From: CAZEAP01 sp964510315
GTDB taxonomy: Bacteria > Planctomycetota > Brocadiia > SM23-32
DNA length: 64,000 nt
Assembly (NCBI GenBank): GCA_964510315.1
Contig: CAZEAP010000015.1
Coordinates: forward strand, 18,418 to 82,417
Direction of reading: 5' to 3'
Below are positions 46,574 to 55,584 of this stretch, one piece after another (the first letter of the stretch is position 1; every line of letters begins with the position of its first letter). The notes below the pieces were generated by a model. The model had not been told where the DNA came from and did no database searches. It worked only from the letters and a program-made list of their open reading frames with translations. The position numbers were made by a program, and so were the translations under genes.

Positions 46574-47008
46574 ATGACCAAGGATCCGGGCGAACTTGCT
46601 CGCGAACTGGCGGCCATCCAGAACCGGTTGCGCGAGGAGTTGATCGAAGAACTCCAGGGTCAGGGAAACGACCTCGGCACCATCTGCGACATTCACTCCT
46701 ATTCCCCGCTCGTTCAAGAGCTGCGGGAGAAGTACCTGACCCGTCTTTTCCTGCTCCAGGGCATCATCCAGCAACTGGCCCACTACAGCCGGGGCTCCAA
46801 CAAACGTACCACCCGGGTGCTGTCGCTGGCCGCGCAGGACCGGAAGGAGCTGGTCCGGCTGGTCAACCGCAAGCTGAAAAAGCTCAACGGGGTGAAGGTG
46901 CTGGACGTGAAGTTCGTGGCCGAAGACGAAGAGGGCTGGGCCGCGCTGATAACCTACCAGCTCAATCCCTTCGTGCCCGGACCGGGCGAGACCATCGCCC
47001 GTATGTAG
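46574..47008 (+). CDS. Unrecognised 144-aa soluble protein
   Basis: I do not recognise a family. The protein is compact and well composed: a helical first half (ELARELAAIQNRLREELIEEL), a basic central segment (SNKRTTRVLSLAAQDRKELVRLVNRKLKKL) and a beta-rich end (VKVLDVKFVAEDEEGWAALITYQ). There are no cysteines beyond one and no membrane segment. The basic middle could contact nucleic acid. It is monocistronic behind a perfect promoter, which suggests steady, high expression. The start could instead be GTG at 46547. Confidence 0.75.
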   Translation: MTKDPGELARELAAIQNRLREELIEELQGQGNDLGTICDIHSYSPLVQELREKYLTRLFLLQGIIQQLAHYSRGSNKRTTRVLSLAAQDRKELVRLVNRKLKKLNGVKVLDVKFVAEDEEGWAALITYQLNPFVPGPGETIARM

Positions 47009-47018
47009 GCCCCCGCCC

Positions 47019-48212
47019 TCAACCTTCCAGTCGCTCCGCGAAGGCGGCGAATCGCTCAACGCCTTTTTCGATCTCCTCCACGGCTGCGGCGCAGGAGAGC
47101 CGCACGTAGCCTTCCGCCCCGAACGCCGAACCCGGCGTGAAGGCCACCTGCGCCTCCTCCAGCAGAGCCTCGCAGAGCTGCAGGGTGGTCTCCAGGGTCT
47201 GGCCGCCGATGCTGCGCCCCAGCAGGCCGCTGCAGTCCGGAAACGCGTAGAAAGCCCCCTGAGGCATGACGCACTGGACGCCGGGAATGCTGTTGAGTCC
47301 GTCGGCGGTGATGCGGCGGCGCCGGTCGTAGGATTTGCGCATCTCGCCGACTGCTTCCTGCCTGCCGGTCAGGGCTTCGACGGCGGCCTTCTGAGCGATG
47401 GTGTTGGGTGCGCTGGTGGTGTTGCTCTGGACGCTGGTGGCGGCCTGTATGACCTCCGGCGGACCCGCCGCGTAGCCCACTCTCCATCCGGTCATCGCGT
47501 AGGTCTTGGAGAAGCCGTTGACGGTGATAACGTGCCGCCAGGCCTCTTCCCCAAATCCGGCCGGGCTGACGTGCCGCGCGCCGTCGTAGACCAGCTTCTC
47601 GTAGACCTCGTCCGAGATGATCCACAGGTCGTGTTCGAGGGCGACCTCCACCACGTCCCGCAGTTCCTCCTCGCTCAGGACCACGCCGGTGGGGTTGCAG
47701 GGGGAGTTGAGCACGAGCAGGCGGGAGCGCTCGGTTACGGCGTTCTCCAGCAGGTCCGCGCTGAGCCGCAGGGCGTTGCCCGTGGTGTCCACGGGGACCA
47801 CGGTGGCGCCGCAGAACTCCACCTGCTGCGCGTAGCTGACCCAGTAGGGGGCGGGCAGCAGCACCTCATCTCCCTCCCCCACCAGGCAGAGCATGATCAT
47901 GTAGAGGGCCTGCTTGGCGCCGTTGGAAACGATGACCTGCTCGGGTGGGTAGGGAAGGCCGTTCTCCTCGTGCAGCTTGGCGGCGATCTGCTCCCGCAGT
48001 TCCGGCATGCCGGCGGCCGGGGTGTACTTGGTGTATCCGGCCTGGATGGCCCGATGAGCGGCCTGCTTTATGTTCTCGGGCGTGTCGAAGTCGGGCTCGC
48101 CGAGGGCGAACGTCACCACGTCCACCCCTTCCCGGGCCATCCGCTTCGCCCTGGCGTTCAGGCCGAGGGTTGCGGACGGTTCCGCCTCACTGCCTATCTT
48201 CGAGAGTTCCAT
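47019..48212 (-). CDS. aspC: PLP-dependent aspartate aminotransferase (class I, gamma type)
   Basis: 397 aa. It transfers the amino group between aspartate and 2-oxoglutarate. VTFALGEPDFDTPENI, YTKYTPAAGMPELREQIA and NSPCNPTGVVLSEEEL are conserved substrate- and PLP-binding regions. GFSKTYAMTGWRVGY holds the Lys that forms the Schiff base, and YVRLSCAA the C-terminal Arg for the alpha-carboxylate. AAAGGA precedes the ATG. It is the last of three same-strand genes with mglA and the isomerase, 106 bases apart. Confidence 0.94.
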   Translation of the reverse strand: MELSKIGSEAEPSATLGLNARAKRMAREGVDVVTFALGEPDFDTPENIKQAAHRAIQAGYTKYTPAAGMPELREQIAAKLHEENGLPYPPEQVIVSNGAKQALYMIMLCLVGEGDEVLLPAPYWVSYAQQVEFCGATVVPVDTTGNALRLSADLLENAVTERSRLLVLNSPCNPTGVVLSEEELRDVVEVALEHDLWIISDEVYEKLVYDGARHVSPAGFGEEAWRHVITVNGFSKTYAMTGWRVGYAAGPPEVIQAATSVQSNTTSAPNTIAQKAAVEALTGRQEAVGEMRKSYDRRRRITADGLNSIPGVQCVMPQGAFYAFPDCSGLLGRSIGGQTLETTLQLCEALLEEAQVAFTPGSAFGAEGYVRLSCAAAVEEIEKGVERFAAFAERLEG

Positions 48213-48318
48213 CGCAAGTCCTTTACCTGAGGAGAAGACCCCCTCTACAGCGGCCCCTTCGGGGCGGCGGCATCTTAGCGGACGGGCGGCAGGTCGTCAA
48301 CCTCCGGCGCGCGGGCGG

Positions 48319-48906
48319 CTATAGCCGCTGCGTAAGGTCGTCGCTGACGGCCCGCACGATGGCCCTGAGGGTTTCCAGCACACCTTCGCCGGTCTCGGTG
48401 CTGGCGCGGAAGTCCGGAACTCCGTGGACGTTCAGCTCCTCACGCAGCCTGGAGGTCGAGACGGCGCCCTCCAGATCGCACTTGTTGTACTGGATGACGT
48501 GGGGGATGCCGGACAGCGGCAGGTCGTGCTTCTGGAGGTTCTGCTGAAGCTCGGCCAGGGAGTCAAGATTGGCCTCCCGGCGGCGAGGATCGGAGTCGGC
48601 CACGAATACGATGCCGTCGGTGTCGCGAAGCAGCAGTTTGCGGGTTCGGTTGGAGAATGCCTGGCCGGGGCCGGCGCAAAGGTGGAAGATCGTCTGGAAC
48701 CCGATGATCTTGCCGAACCGCACCGGCAGGACGTCGATGTGAAGGGAGGGGTCCGCCTTCGTCGGAAGGGTGGCCAGGCGGCCGCGATGATCCCGGTCAA
48801 CGTGGTCGTGGATGTAGCGGAGATTGGCGGACTTGCCCGATCGCCCCGGACCGTAGTAGACGATCTTCGAGTCAATCCGCCGCTTTTTGACGTCTATGCT
48901 CGGCAT
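48319..48906 (-). CDS. mglA: MglA-type Ras-like GTPase
   Basis: 195 aa. IVYYGPGRSGKSANL is the P-loop; FHLCAGPGQAFSN is the switch II region; VIQYNKCDL gives the base-binding N-K-C-D. The family includes Myxococcus MglA, which sets cell polarity and drives motility, and many uncharacterised relatives in non-motile bacteria. Its usual GAP partner MglB (roadblock/LC7) is not adjacent. The role here is therefore open: polarity, surface machinery or glycan export. Confidence 0.92.
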   Translation of the reverse strand: MPSIDVKKRRIDSKIVYYGPGRSGKSANLRYIHDHVDRDHRGRLATLPTKADPSLHIDVLPVRFGKIIGFQTIFHLCAGPGQAFSNRTRKLLLRDTDGIVFVADSDPRRREANLDSLAELQQNLQKHDLPLSGIPHVIQYNKCDLEGAVSTSRLREELNVHGVPDFRASTETGEGVLETLRAIVRAVSDDLTQRL

Positions 48907-49011
48907 GCCGGCTTTCTGTGCACTCCGGGCAAGGGCCCTTTCGGCTCAGCCGTGCGGAGCGGGACGCAGATGCCCCGGGGCACTCGCCGGCGCTGCCGGC
49001 GCAGATTTGTG

Positions 49012-50253
49012 TCAGTCCCGCTCCCGCTCGATTTGCTCCTGGTATCCGCTGCCGTCGTAGGCGACCACCGGGTCCGGCGGCAGACCCTGCTCCAGCCTGG
49101 CCATCCGCACTATTGGCCCGACGTCCGTCAGGAAGGCCTCCAGGAACAGGCGGTTGGCCGGGATGATCTCCTGCCGGGCCTGCAGCTCGCCCAGGCGCTC
49201 TCGGTCCAGCACGAGCGCTTTGGCCAGGGAAACTTGGAGGCAATCGATGCTGTGCAGCACCGCCCGAATCCGGTTCTCCAGCGAGGAGCACTGGTCGATC
49301 ATGTACGCCCAGTTCCGGGAGGGTTCTTCAGCGCAGACCACTCCCCCACCGACCAGCTCGCAGAAGATGGCGTACATGGACCTGTTGGGTTCCACGGCGT
49401 GATCATCGTCCGCCGCGTAGCGGGTGTTGAAGTGGAATCCCCCCCGGCGACCCGTGCCGATGAGGCGGGCCACTATCTGGGCCACGTTCACCCCGTGAGC
49501 GTGGTGGCCCATATCCACCAGCACGCCGGCCATCTCCCCCAGGGAGTCGGCCATCTCGGTGGCCACTCCGGCGTCGCAGATGACCGTCGAATAGGTGCCG
49601 GGCTCGAAGAGCTTGTATTCGATCAGATGGAGGACCTCGGGCGGGGCCGCCTCGTAGATCTCCTGAAGGGCCTCCCGCACCAGCCGCTCCTGCTCCCACA
49701 GGTCACGCTGCCCCGGGTAGTTGGTCCCGTCGGGCAGCCAGTAAGTGACCAGCCCGTGGGCGTGCTCCCGGGCGACGTGGCAGGAGGTTATGCAGTGATC
49801 GATCATCATCCGGCGCACCTCCGGCATCGGCGAGCTGAGGCTGCCGTGGTGAGTGCCGGTCAGAAAAAGGGTGGGATTAACCGCGCCGAAGTCGATGCCC
49901 TGCTCGCGGGCATACTCGCGGGGCTCGGCGAACATGTCCGGCTCCACTTCCCCGAACTCCACGTCCTCCGGTTTGTCCCATCCCACGTGGATGGCCACGC
50001 GGGGGGAGGCGCCGGTCAGTCTGTGGACCAGCGCCGCATCCCGGAGCTTCGAGCGGAAATCCCGGGCCGGGCCCGGCGGCATATAGTCCCCGAAACGGCC
50101 GCCCCCGAACTCGCCAAAAACCCAGGAGGGCACCTCCACCTCGAAGGCTTTGACCTTCTCCTTTACATCATCGATGGCGATGCCGCTCTCGGCAAGCTCT
50201 TCTCCCAACACACGATAGGACTCGCGCACGTGCTCTTCGGACAGACCTCTCAT
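49012..50253 (-). CDS. L-rhamnose-isomerase-like sugar isomerase
   Basis: 413 aa, xylose-isomerase-like TIM barrel. The expected metal ligands appear in order: KLFEPG (Glu), VLVDMGHHAHGVN (Asp/His), GGFHFNTRYAADDDHAVEP (His and Asp). This pattern fits the Pseudomonas-type L-rhamnose isomerases, which interconvert aldoses and ketoses (rhamnose/rhamnulose, allose/psicose). No rhamnulokinase or aldolase gene is adjacent, so the substrate is uncertain. The start at 50253 has GAGAAGGAG just before it. Confidence 0.8.
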   Translation of the reverse strand: MRGLSEEHVRESYRVLGEELAESGIAIDDVKEKVKAFEVEVPSWVFGEFGGGRFGDYMPPGPARDFRSKLRDAALVHRLTGASPRVAIHVGWDKPEDVEFGEVEPDMFAEPREYAREQGIDFGAVNPTLFLTGTHHGSLSSPMPEVRRMMIDHCITSCHVAREHAHGLVTYWLPDGTNYPGQRDLWEQERLVREALQEIYEAAPPEVLHLIEYKLFEPGTYSTVICDAGVATEMADSLGEMAGVLVDMGHHAHGVNVAQIVARLIGTGRRGGFHFNTRYAADDDHAVEPNRSMYAIFCELVGGGVVCAEEPSRNWAYMIDQCSSLENRIRAVLHSIDCLQVSLAKALVLDRERLGELQARQEIIPANRLFLEAFLTDVGPIVRMARLEQGLPPDPVVAYDGSGYQEQIERERD

Positions 50254-50284
50254 GGCTCCTTCTCCCGGATTCAAACAGCCCGAC

Positions 50285-50314
50285 AGTTTACAACATCCGG
50301 CCCTGACCGCACAA
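50285..50314 (-). promoter_or_regulatory. Possible promoter of the isomerase gene
   Basis: TTGTGC, 18 bases, TAAACT, about 30 bases before the ATG. Confidence 0.4.
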
Positions 50315-50445
50315 GAAGGATATCAACATAACCAGGGCCGGTTCGTGCCGCCGGGAAGCGCCTCCACGCTGGAGCTACCGTCTCAGCCGCTGGAGCCGGG
50401 TGCACGGCCCAGGAGGAAAAAGGGCAGCCGGGGGTCCACAGTCTC

Positions 50446-50598
50446 TCATCTGCGCACTTCATACTCGCGCTCCTCCGTCCAGACGTGCCACACAAGGTGT
50501 GCTATCTTCCCGGCCGTGGCCGCAGGGGTCGTCTTCGCTCCGTGCCGTCTCTTGATCCTCCCGTAGTAGCGGCGCAGCTCGGGCGTGACCTTCGCGTG
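50446..50598 (-). pseudogene. Transposase C-terminal remnant (IS110/IS116-like)
   Basis: About 50 codons reading LRRYYGRIKRRHGAKTT, then AATAGKIAHLVWHVW and REYE. This resembles the C-terminal end of IS110/IS116 transposases (F/Y-Y-x-R-L/I-K-x-R-x-G...A-R-K...Y). Nothing upstream continues it: the frame runs into the URO-D gene on the opposite strand. It is a decayed fragment in the gap between the divergent isomerase and URO-D genes. Confidence 0.5.
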
Positions 50599-50655
50599 CC
50601 CGCTGGCCGGAGGTGTGCTATGGTGCTGCTTCGTAGCCTCCAAGGGAGAGCCCCT

Positions 50656-51774
50656 GTGGCACCGATGACGAAGCGAGAGCAGAACCTTGCGGTCTTTGAA
50701 GGCAAAGAACTGTCCCACGTCTTCTTCCAGCCGCGGATGGAGCCCTGGTACGCCTGGCACCGGGAAGGGGGGAATCTGCCGGAGCCCTACCCGGAGATGA
50801 GCCTGCTGGAAGTCTACGACGAGCTGGACCTCTCGATGCGCTACGTCCACTACTACACCGGCGCCCCGAATCCCGTCCGGCGCACCCACAGCGAGGAGGT
50901 GCGGATCGAGCGCCGCGAGGAGGGCCGGGAGGCGACCATAGTGCGGCACACGCCGCAGGGGGGCCTCGTGGAACGCCAGCACATGACCGTGGACAAGACC
51001 TGGCGCACCGTGGAGTTCCCCGTAAAGGACCTGGACGATCTACGGAAGCTCAAATGGCTGCTCCGCCGCAGTGAAGTGCACTTCAGCGCGGAGAACTTCG
51101 AGGAGGGGGACCGCTACATCGGCCAACGGGGCGAACCCCAGTTCTGGGTGCCGAAGAGCCCCTACCAGGCGCTCTGCCAGCAGTGGATGAAGTTGGACGA
51201 TTTCATCTACGCCCTCGCCGACGCACCGGAGGAGGTGGAGGAGGTCATGGAGCTGATCGATCGCTCCTACGACCCTCTCTACGAGGAGATACTCGACTAC
51301 GGAAGGGTGCGTATCGTCAACTTCGGGGAGAACATCCACGAGCAGTTGCTCTCGCCCGCCTACTTCGAAAAGTACCTTATTCGGTGGTACCGGAAGCGCT
51401 CGGGCCAACTGCGGGAAGCCGGGACCTTCACCCACGTGCACATCGACGGCTACTTCCGAAATCTGCTGCCTTACCTGGAAGAGCTGCCGTTCGACGGCCT
51501 CGAAGCCCTCACGCCGGAGCCCCAGGGCGACGTTACCCTCGAGGAGATCAAGGCCAACATCGGTGAGAAGGTCCTCCTGGACGGCATTCCGGCCGTGCTG
51601 TTCCTGCCAACCTACCCGGAGGAACAACTCAGCCGGTGCGTGGAGAAGATCGTCGAGATGTTCCACCCCCGGCTGGTGCTGGGCATATCGGACGAACTCC
51701 CGGAGGGCGCGGACGAGAGGAGCATCGAGCGCGTGCGTCGGATCAGCCGGTACTGCAAAGAAGCCGGCGCGTAG
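50656..51774 (+). CDS. Uroporphyrinogen-decarboxylase-family protein
   Basis: 372 aa. The URO-D fold is recognisable from MTKREQNLAVFEGKELSHVFF and the later THVHIDGYFRNLLPYLEEL, LEALTPEPQGDVTLEEIKANIG and VLLDGIPAVLFL. It lacks the N-terminal R-x-P-x-W-x-M-R-Q-A-G-R signature of true HemE, so it belongs with the MtaA/CmuA-like branch, often methylcobamide:CoM-type or corrinoid-linked methyltransferases or enzymes of unknown use. AAGGGAG precedes the GTG at 50656; ATG at 50665 and 50620 are alternatives. Divergent from the isomerase gene. Confidence 0.8.
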   Translation: MAPMTKREQNLAVFEGKELSHVFFQPRMEPWYAWHREGGNLPEPYPEMSLLEVYDELDLSMRYVHYYTGAPNPVRRTHSEEVRIERREEGREATIVRHTPQGGLVERQHMTVDKTWRTVEFPVKDLDDLRKLKWLLRRSEVHFSAENFEEGDRYIGQRGEPQFWVPKSPYQALCQQWMKLDDFIYALADAPEEVEEVMELIDRSYDPLYEEILDYGRVRIVNFGENIHEQLLSPAYFEKYLIRWYRKRSGQLREAGTFTHVHIDGYFRNLLPYLEELPFDGLEALTPEPQGDVTLEEIKANIGEKVLLDGIPAVLFLPTYPEEQLSRCVEKIVEMFHPRLVLGISDELPEGADERSIERVRRISRYCKEAGA

Positions 51775-51814
51775 ATGGAACGAGAAGGCGCGCCCGGGAG
51801 GGAATACATGTTTT

Positions 51815-51907
51815 GCGGGGCAATCGGCCGTTCGCACGGGCTGAACTCTTCTCCGCAAGCAGGGTGTTGGGCTCTGTAAGAGCCCGACATGTCAGCCCGG
51901 GGCGCAC
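51815..51907. repeat. Dispersed 95-base repeat, copy 2
   Basis: Same element as 27655-27751: GCGGGGCAATCGGCCG at the start, the identical hairpin GGGCTCTGTAAGAGCCCGAC and AGCCCGGGGCGCA at the end. It lies right after the URO-D gene and could act as its terminator. Confidence 0.8.
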
Positions 51908-52393
51908 AGTCAGGCATCATGCACCGGCAACCGGGGCTGAAGCCTTACCTTCACCCACATTTCCCCGTACTTCTGTCAACGAGAGCAGTACGGGCTTACC
52001 AGGCGTAACCCCTTGCAAGAGCCCGTGATATGGCTGACATGGCCCTCCCGCCGGGCGGGTTGCCTTTCGTCCCCCCGCCTCCGGATGTCCGAAGCGGGGG
52101 CCATCAAACAGGTTCGCTCGAGCCCGCCGCAGGGCGGGCGGGTCAGTCGCAGCCCCGGGTTCGCCCGCTTCGCGGGCTCCTGTTGGTTGCTGAGGCTCAT
52201 GTCTCAGGCGCCCCCCGGCGGGGGCTCTTGACGGGGGGCCGGGGTCCTGGGGCGCGAGTCTTCGGGGCTTCGGCGTGCCGCGTCCGGCAGGCCGCTCACT
52301 CGCTTGAAGCGCGCGCAGCCGACGATGCGCGAAACGGCAAAGCCGATGATTTGGATGATTACCGTCGCTCGGAACGCCAAACGCGCCCGCGAG
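51908..52393. repeat. REP-like hairpin region, no gene seen
   Basis: Contains CCCCCGCCTCCGGATG...GCGGGGG, GCCCGCCGCAGGGCGGGC, GCCCGCTTCGCGGGC and GCCCCCCGGCGGGGGC as separate inverted repeats. No reading frame has a ribosome site and sensible composition; a short hydrophobic stretch on the minus strand near 52370 has no good start. Confidence 0.6.
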
Positions 52394-53092
52394 TTACTCG
52401 CTCGCGGAACGGCACCGCCAGTCCGGATACAGAGCGTCGAGGGCGGCGCAGGCGGCCTCCTGCTCGGACCCCTGTCTGGTTCTCCCCCATCCTTCTCCGC
52501 AGGCCCGCCCGGCGACCTTGACCACCGTGCTGAACCTCAGGTCGTGGTCCGGCCCCTCCCTGGCGACGAGTTCATAGGTGGGCACGCCGCGGCCCTCAGC
52601 CTGGGTCATCTGCTGGAGAACGGACTTGCAGTCGGCGGGAGCCCCGCCGGCGGCCTTTTGGATCTCCTCCTCCAGGCTGCCGAGCAGGAAAGATCGGGCC
52701 GCCCCAAGCCCGCCGTCCAGGTAAATCGCCCCCACTACGGCCTCGTACACGTCGGCCACGATGGAGCTGGGAAGCCGCTTCCGCCGGGCCAGCCCGTCAT
52801 CCACCTCAATCCGTCCGGGCAGCCCGAGGGAACGCGCCGCCCTGGCCAGAGCCGGTCGGGAGACCACGCGGGATCGCGCCAGCGTCATCTCCCCTTCGGC
52901 GGCATCGGGCAGCGTGCGCACGAGACGCTCGGCAATCACAAGGCCCACAACTGCGTCCCCCAGGAACTCCAGCCGCTGGTTGGACGGCGCCTCACCGGCC
53001 GCCGATGCGTGCCGAAGGGCCCTTCGCAGAAGGGCCTCATCGGCGAACTGGTGCCCCAGCACGGCCTGCAGTTTATCCAGATCTCGGCTCAT
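52394..53092 (-). CDS. rnc: Ribonuclease III
   Basis: 232 aa. It cuts double-stranded RNA, including rRNA precursors. NQRLEFLGDAVVGL is the catalytic signature, VADVYEAVVGAIYLDGG holds the second acidic set, and the double-stranded RNA-binding domain (about 158-225) reads CKSVLQQMTQAEGRGVPTYEL to QEAACAALDALYP. The ATG coincides with the predicted transcription start, so the message is leaderless or nearly so. Confidence 0.96.
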   Translation of the reverse strand: MSRDLDKLQAVLGHQFADEALLRRALRHASAAGEAPSNQRLEFLGDAVVGLVIAERLVRTLPDAAEGEMTLARSRVVSRPALARAARSLGLPGRIEVDDGLARRKRLPSSIVADVYEAVVGAIYLDGGLGAARSFLLGSLEEEIQKAAGGAPADCKSVLQQMTQAEGRGVPTYELVAREGPDHDLRFSTVVKVAGRACGEGWGRTRQGSEQEAACAALDALYPDWRCRSASE

Positions 53093-53098
53093 GAACGC

Positions 53099-53127
53099 AT
53101 CGTAGGCAGGCGCATCCCTTGTGTCAA
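53099..53127 (-). promoter_or_regulatory. Promoter of rnc; predicted leaderless transcript
   Basis: TTGACA, 17 bases, TACGAT; six bases separate the -10 element from the ATG. Confidence 0.6.
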
Positions 53128-53185
53128 CCCCTCAGCCAGCCCGCCGGCCGTAGGGCATCAAGCGGTCAACGAAGGGCGGCGAACT

Positions 53186-53215
53186 TTGCAGGCAAGCCGC
53201 ACGGGCAGCTACAAT
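53186..53215 (+). promoter_or_regulatory. Probable trkH promoter
   Basis: TTGCAG, 18 bases, TACAAT, about 50 bases before the ATG. Confidence 0.5.
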
Positions 53216-53264
53216 GGCGTCGGTTTGTCGCCCTCGTTCCGGGTAAGCTGCGGGGAGACGGTCG

Positions 53265-54755
53265 ATGAGATTCGCCCTGGACCGCTGGCGGTCCGTAGTC
53301 AGCTACGTGGGCAGCATCCTTCTGATCTTCGGTGTGCTTCTTCTGATCCCCTTTTTGCTCTCCCTGCTGGGAAGCGAGGGGATCCAGGACGTTCGGCCCG
53401 GCACTTTCCTCATTCCCATGATGCTGTCCCTGGTGATTGGGGGCTTCTGCTGGCGCGAGGCGCATAGCCCCCGGGCCCGCCCGTTGGGTACCCCGGAGGC
53501 CATGCTGATCTGCGTCTTCAGTTGGGTTGCCATCAGCGCCATGGGGGCCATCCCCTTCACCTACCATCTCGGCGTCTCCTACCTGGACAGCTACTTCGAG
53601 GCGATGAGTGGCTTCACCACCACCGGCATCACCATGCTGACGGGACTGAACTCCATGCCGAAGTCACTGCTGTTCTGGCGCTCGATGACGCAGTGGGTGG
53701 GGGGCCTGGGGATATTGACCTTCTTCCTGGTCGTGGTCTACCAGGGGGGCCTGTCGCACGCACTGTTCGCGGCGGAGACCCACAAGATCAGCGGCGAGCG
53801 GATCGCCCCCGGAATGTGGAACACCCTGAAGATTCTCTGGGTCGTCTACTCCTTTTACACGCTGGTAATCATCGGCGCCCTCTACCTGTGCGGCACCGGG
53901 CTCTACGACGCGGTCAGCCACGCGTTCACCTGTCTTTCCACGGGCGGTTACACCCCTTACGACGCCAGCGTGGCCTACTACGAAAACGTCGACGGCGTAA
54001 ACCACGTGGCCATCGAATACGTCCTCATCTTCGGGATGTGGGCGGGGGGCACGAACTTCCTGATCCACTACCGGCTGCTCGGCGGGCGGCTCTCGGCGTT
54101 GTGGAAATCCGAGGAGATGCGGCTGTGGTGGGGCATTCTGATCGGCGCCCTGGCTCTTGTTCTCGGCTCGCGCCTGCTGTCGGTCTCGGGCAGCTCGGCG
54201 GGGGAGAGTTTCCGGCACAGCCTCTTCCAGGTAACGGCCATTGCCACAACCACCGGATATGCCACCCGGGATATCGGGGGCGAGTACTTCACCCCCCTGG
54301 CGCGGCAGGTATTCCTCGTGCTGATGTTCATCGGCGGCTGCGCGGGTTCAACGGGCGGCGGACTGAAGGTGATACGGATCGTCATACTCTGGAAGCTGAT
54401 GGTCCACCAGGTGCGCCGAACCATGAAGCCGCCCAGGGAGGTGGACCTCCTGATGCTGGATGGCCGGCAGGTGGAACGTCGGGAGGCCTACCGGACCGCC
54501 GCCCTGTTTTTCGCCTGGATATTCCTGCTGCTTGTCGGTTCTCTGACCACGGCCGCCCTGAGCAGATACGACGCCACCGCCAGCGCCTCCGGGATGTTCA
54601 GCGCGCTGGGGAACATCGGCCCCTCCTACATACCCGTTGCAGAGATGGCGCAGCTAAACCCCTTCATCAAGATCGTCTACATCCTCGGGATGCTGGCCGG
54701 GCGCCTGGAGATACTGCCCGTGTTCGTGCTCTTCTGGGGACGCACCTGGGACTGA
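53265..54755 (+). CDS. trkH: Trk potassium uptake channel subunit
   Basis: 496 aa, inner membrane. Four pore-loop repeats are visible: MSGFTTTGITML, FTCLSTGGYTPYD, AIATTTGYATRD and NIGPSYI, giving the K+ selectivity filter. STGGGLKVIRI after the third is the flexible gating loop typical of TrkH/KtrB. Helices throughout, ending FVLFWGRTWD. It works with the NAD-binding TrkA encoded 32 bases downstream. GGGGAG precedes the ATG. Confidence 0.96.
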   Translation: MRFALDRWRSVVSYVGSILLIFGVLLLIPFLLSLLGSEGIQDVRPGTFLIPMMLSLVIGGFCWREAHSPRARPLGTPEAMLICVFSWVAISAMGAIPFTYHLGVSYLDSYFEAMSGFTTTGITMLTGLNSMPKSLLFWRSMTQWVGGLGILTFFLVVVYQGGLSHALFAAETHKISGERIAPGMWNTLKILWVVYSFYTLVIIGALYLCGTGLYDAVSHAFTCLSTGGYTPYDASVAYYENVDGVNHVAIEYVLIFGMWAGGTNFLIHYRLLGGRLSALWKSEEMRLWWGILIGALALVLGSRLLSVSGSSAGESFRHSLFQVTAIATTTGYATRDIGGEYFTPLARQVFLVLMFIGGCAGSTGGGLKVIRIVILWKLMVHQVRRTMKPPREVDLLMLDGRQVERREAYRTAALFFAWIFLLLVGSLTTAALSRYDATASASGMFSALGNIGPSYIPVAEMAQLNPFIKIVYILGMLAGRLEILPVFVLFWGRTWD

Positions 54756-54787
54756 GCCAGTGAGAACGACCGAACGGAGGAATCCAA

Positions 54788-55462
54788 ATGAGAGTCGTCA
54801 TTGCCGGTGCCGGCCTCGTCGGACGGGGCCTGGGCAAGAGGCTGATCGCCAGTAAACACGACGTGGTGATGATCGACGCGGACCGTGAGGTCTGCGAGCG
54901 GGTTTATTCCCAGATCGGGGCCACCACCATCCACGGCTCCGCCACGAACATATCCACCCTCCAGGAGGCGGAGTTGGAGCGGGCGGACTGCGCCGCCGCC
55001 GCCATGCGGCGCGACAGTGACAACCTCTGCTTCGCCGTTCTGGCCAATCACATGGGGGTGGACCGGATAATCGTCCGGATGAGGGACCCTCGCTACGAGG
55101 CCGCCTATAAACTGGCCGGGGCCACGCGGGTGCTCAACGTCGTGGACCTCTACATCAATCAGTTCACCTGGGAGGTGGAGGAACCGCTGATCAAGGAACT
55201 GGCCGCCTTCGGGGAGGGAAAGGCCAGCATCGTCTTCGTCGGGGTTCCGGAGGACTCAAAGGCCGCCGGCCGCACCGTCGAGGAGATCGCGAAGGACTCC
55301 GGCTTTCCCGATGATTGCGTCATCGCGGCCATCTTCCGCCCCGACTCCGGCGATTTCGTGATACCCCGGGGACACGTGACCCTCGAAGCGGGAGACCGAG
55401 TCTACCTCGCCGCCAACACGGACGAAATCCAGCAGGCCGCCCGCTACCTGGGAGTCAAGTAG
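54788..55462 (+). CDS. trkA: Trk/Ktr potassium uptake regulatory subunit
   Basis: 224 aa, single-module size like KtrA, about half of E. coli TrkA. Residues 1-130 are the RCK-N Rossmann domain with VVIAGAGLVGRGLGKRL and the acidic VVMIDADRE that selects NAD(H). Residues 140-220 are RCK-C. It binds the cytoplasmic face of TrkH and gates it with nucleotides. Same operon as trkH; GGAGGAA precedes the ATG. Confidence 0.95.
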   Translation: MRVVIAGAGLVGRGLGKRLIASKHDVVMIDADREVCERVYSQIGATTIHGSATNISTLQEAELERADCAAAAMRRDSDNLCFAVLANHMGVDRIIVRMRDPRYEAAYKLAGATRVLNVVDLYINQFTWEVEEPLIKELAAFGEGKASIVFVGVPEDSKAAGRTVEEIAKDSGFPDDCVIAAIFRPDSGDFVIPRGHVTLEAGDRVYLAANTDEIQQAARYLGVK

Positions 55463-55584
55463 GGCCGGAGGACCACCGGCCGGCGGCGCCCAGTTCCCCA
55501 AATGTGGGGACGCTTTGCCCCGTCCCGGTCCTCCTGCTAAACTGGCTCAGAGCGGACCTTACTGATCAGCAGGAGCGATAATCC

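Noticed and set aside
50656..51774. Calling this gene hemE
   Set aside because: The N-terminal Arg-rich substrate signature of true uroporphyrinogen decarboxylase is missing and no other haem genes are nearby.
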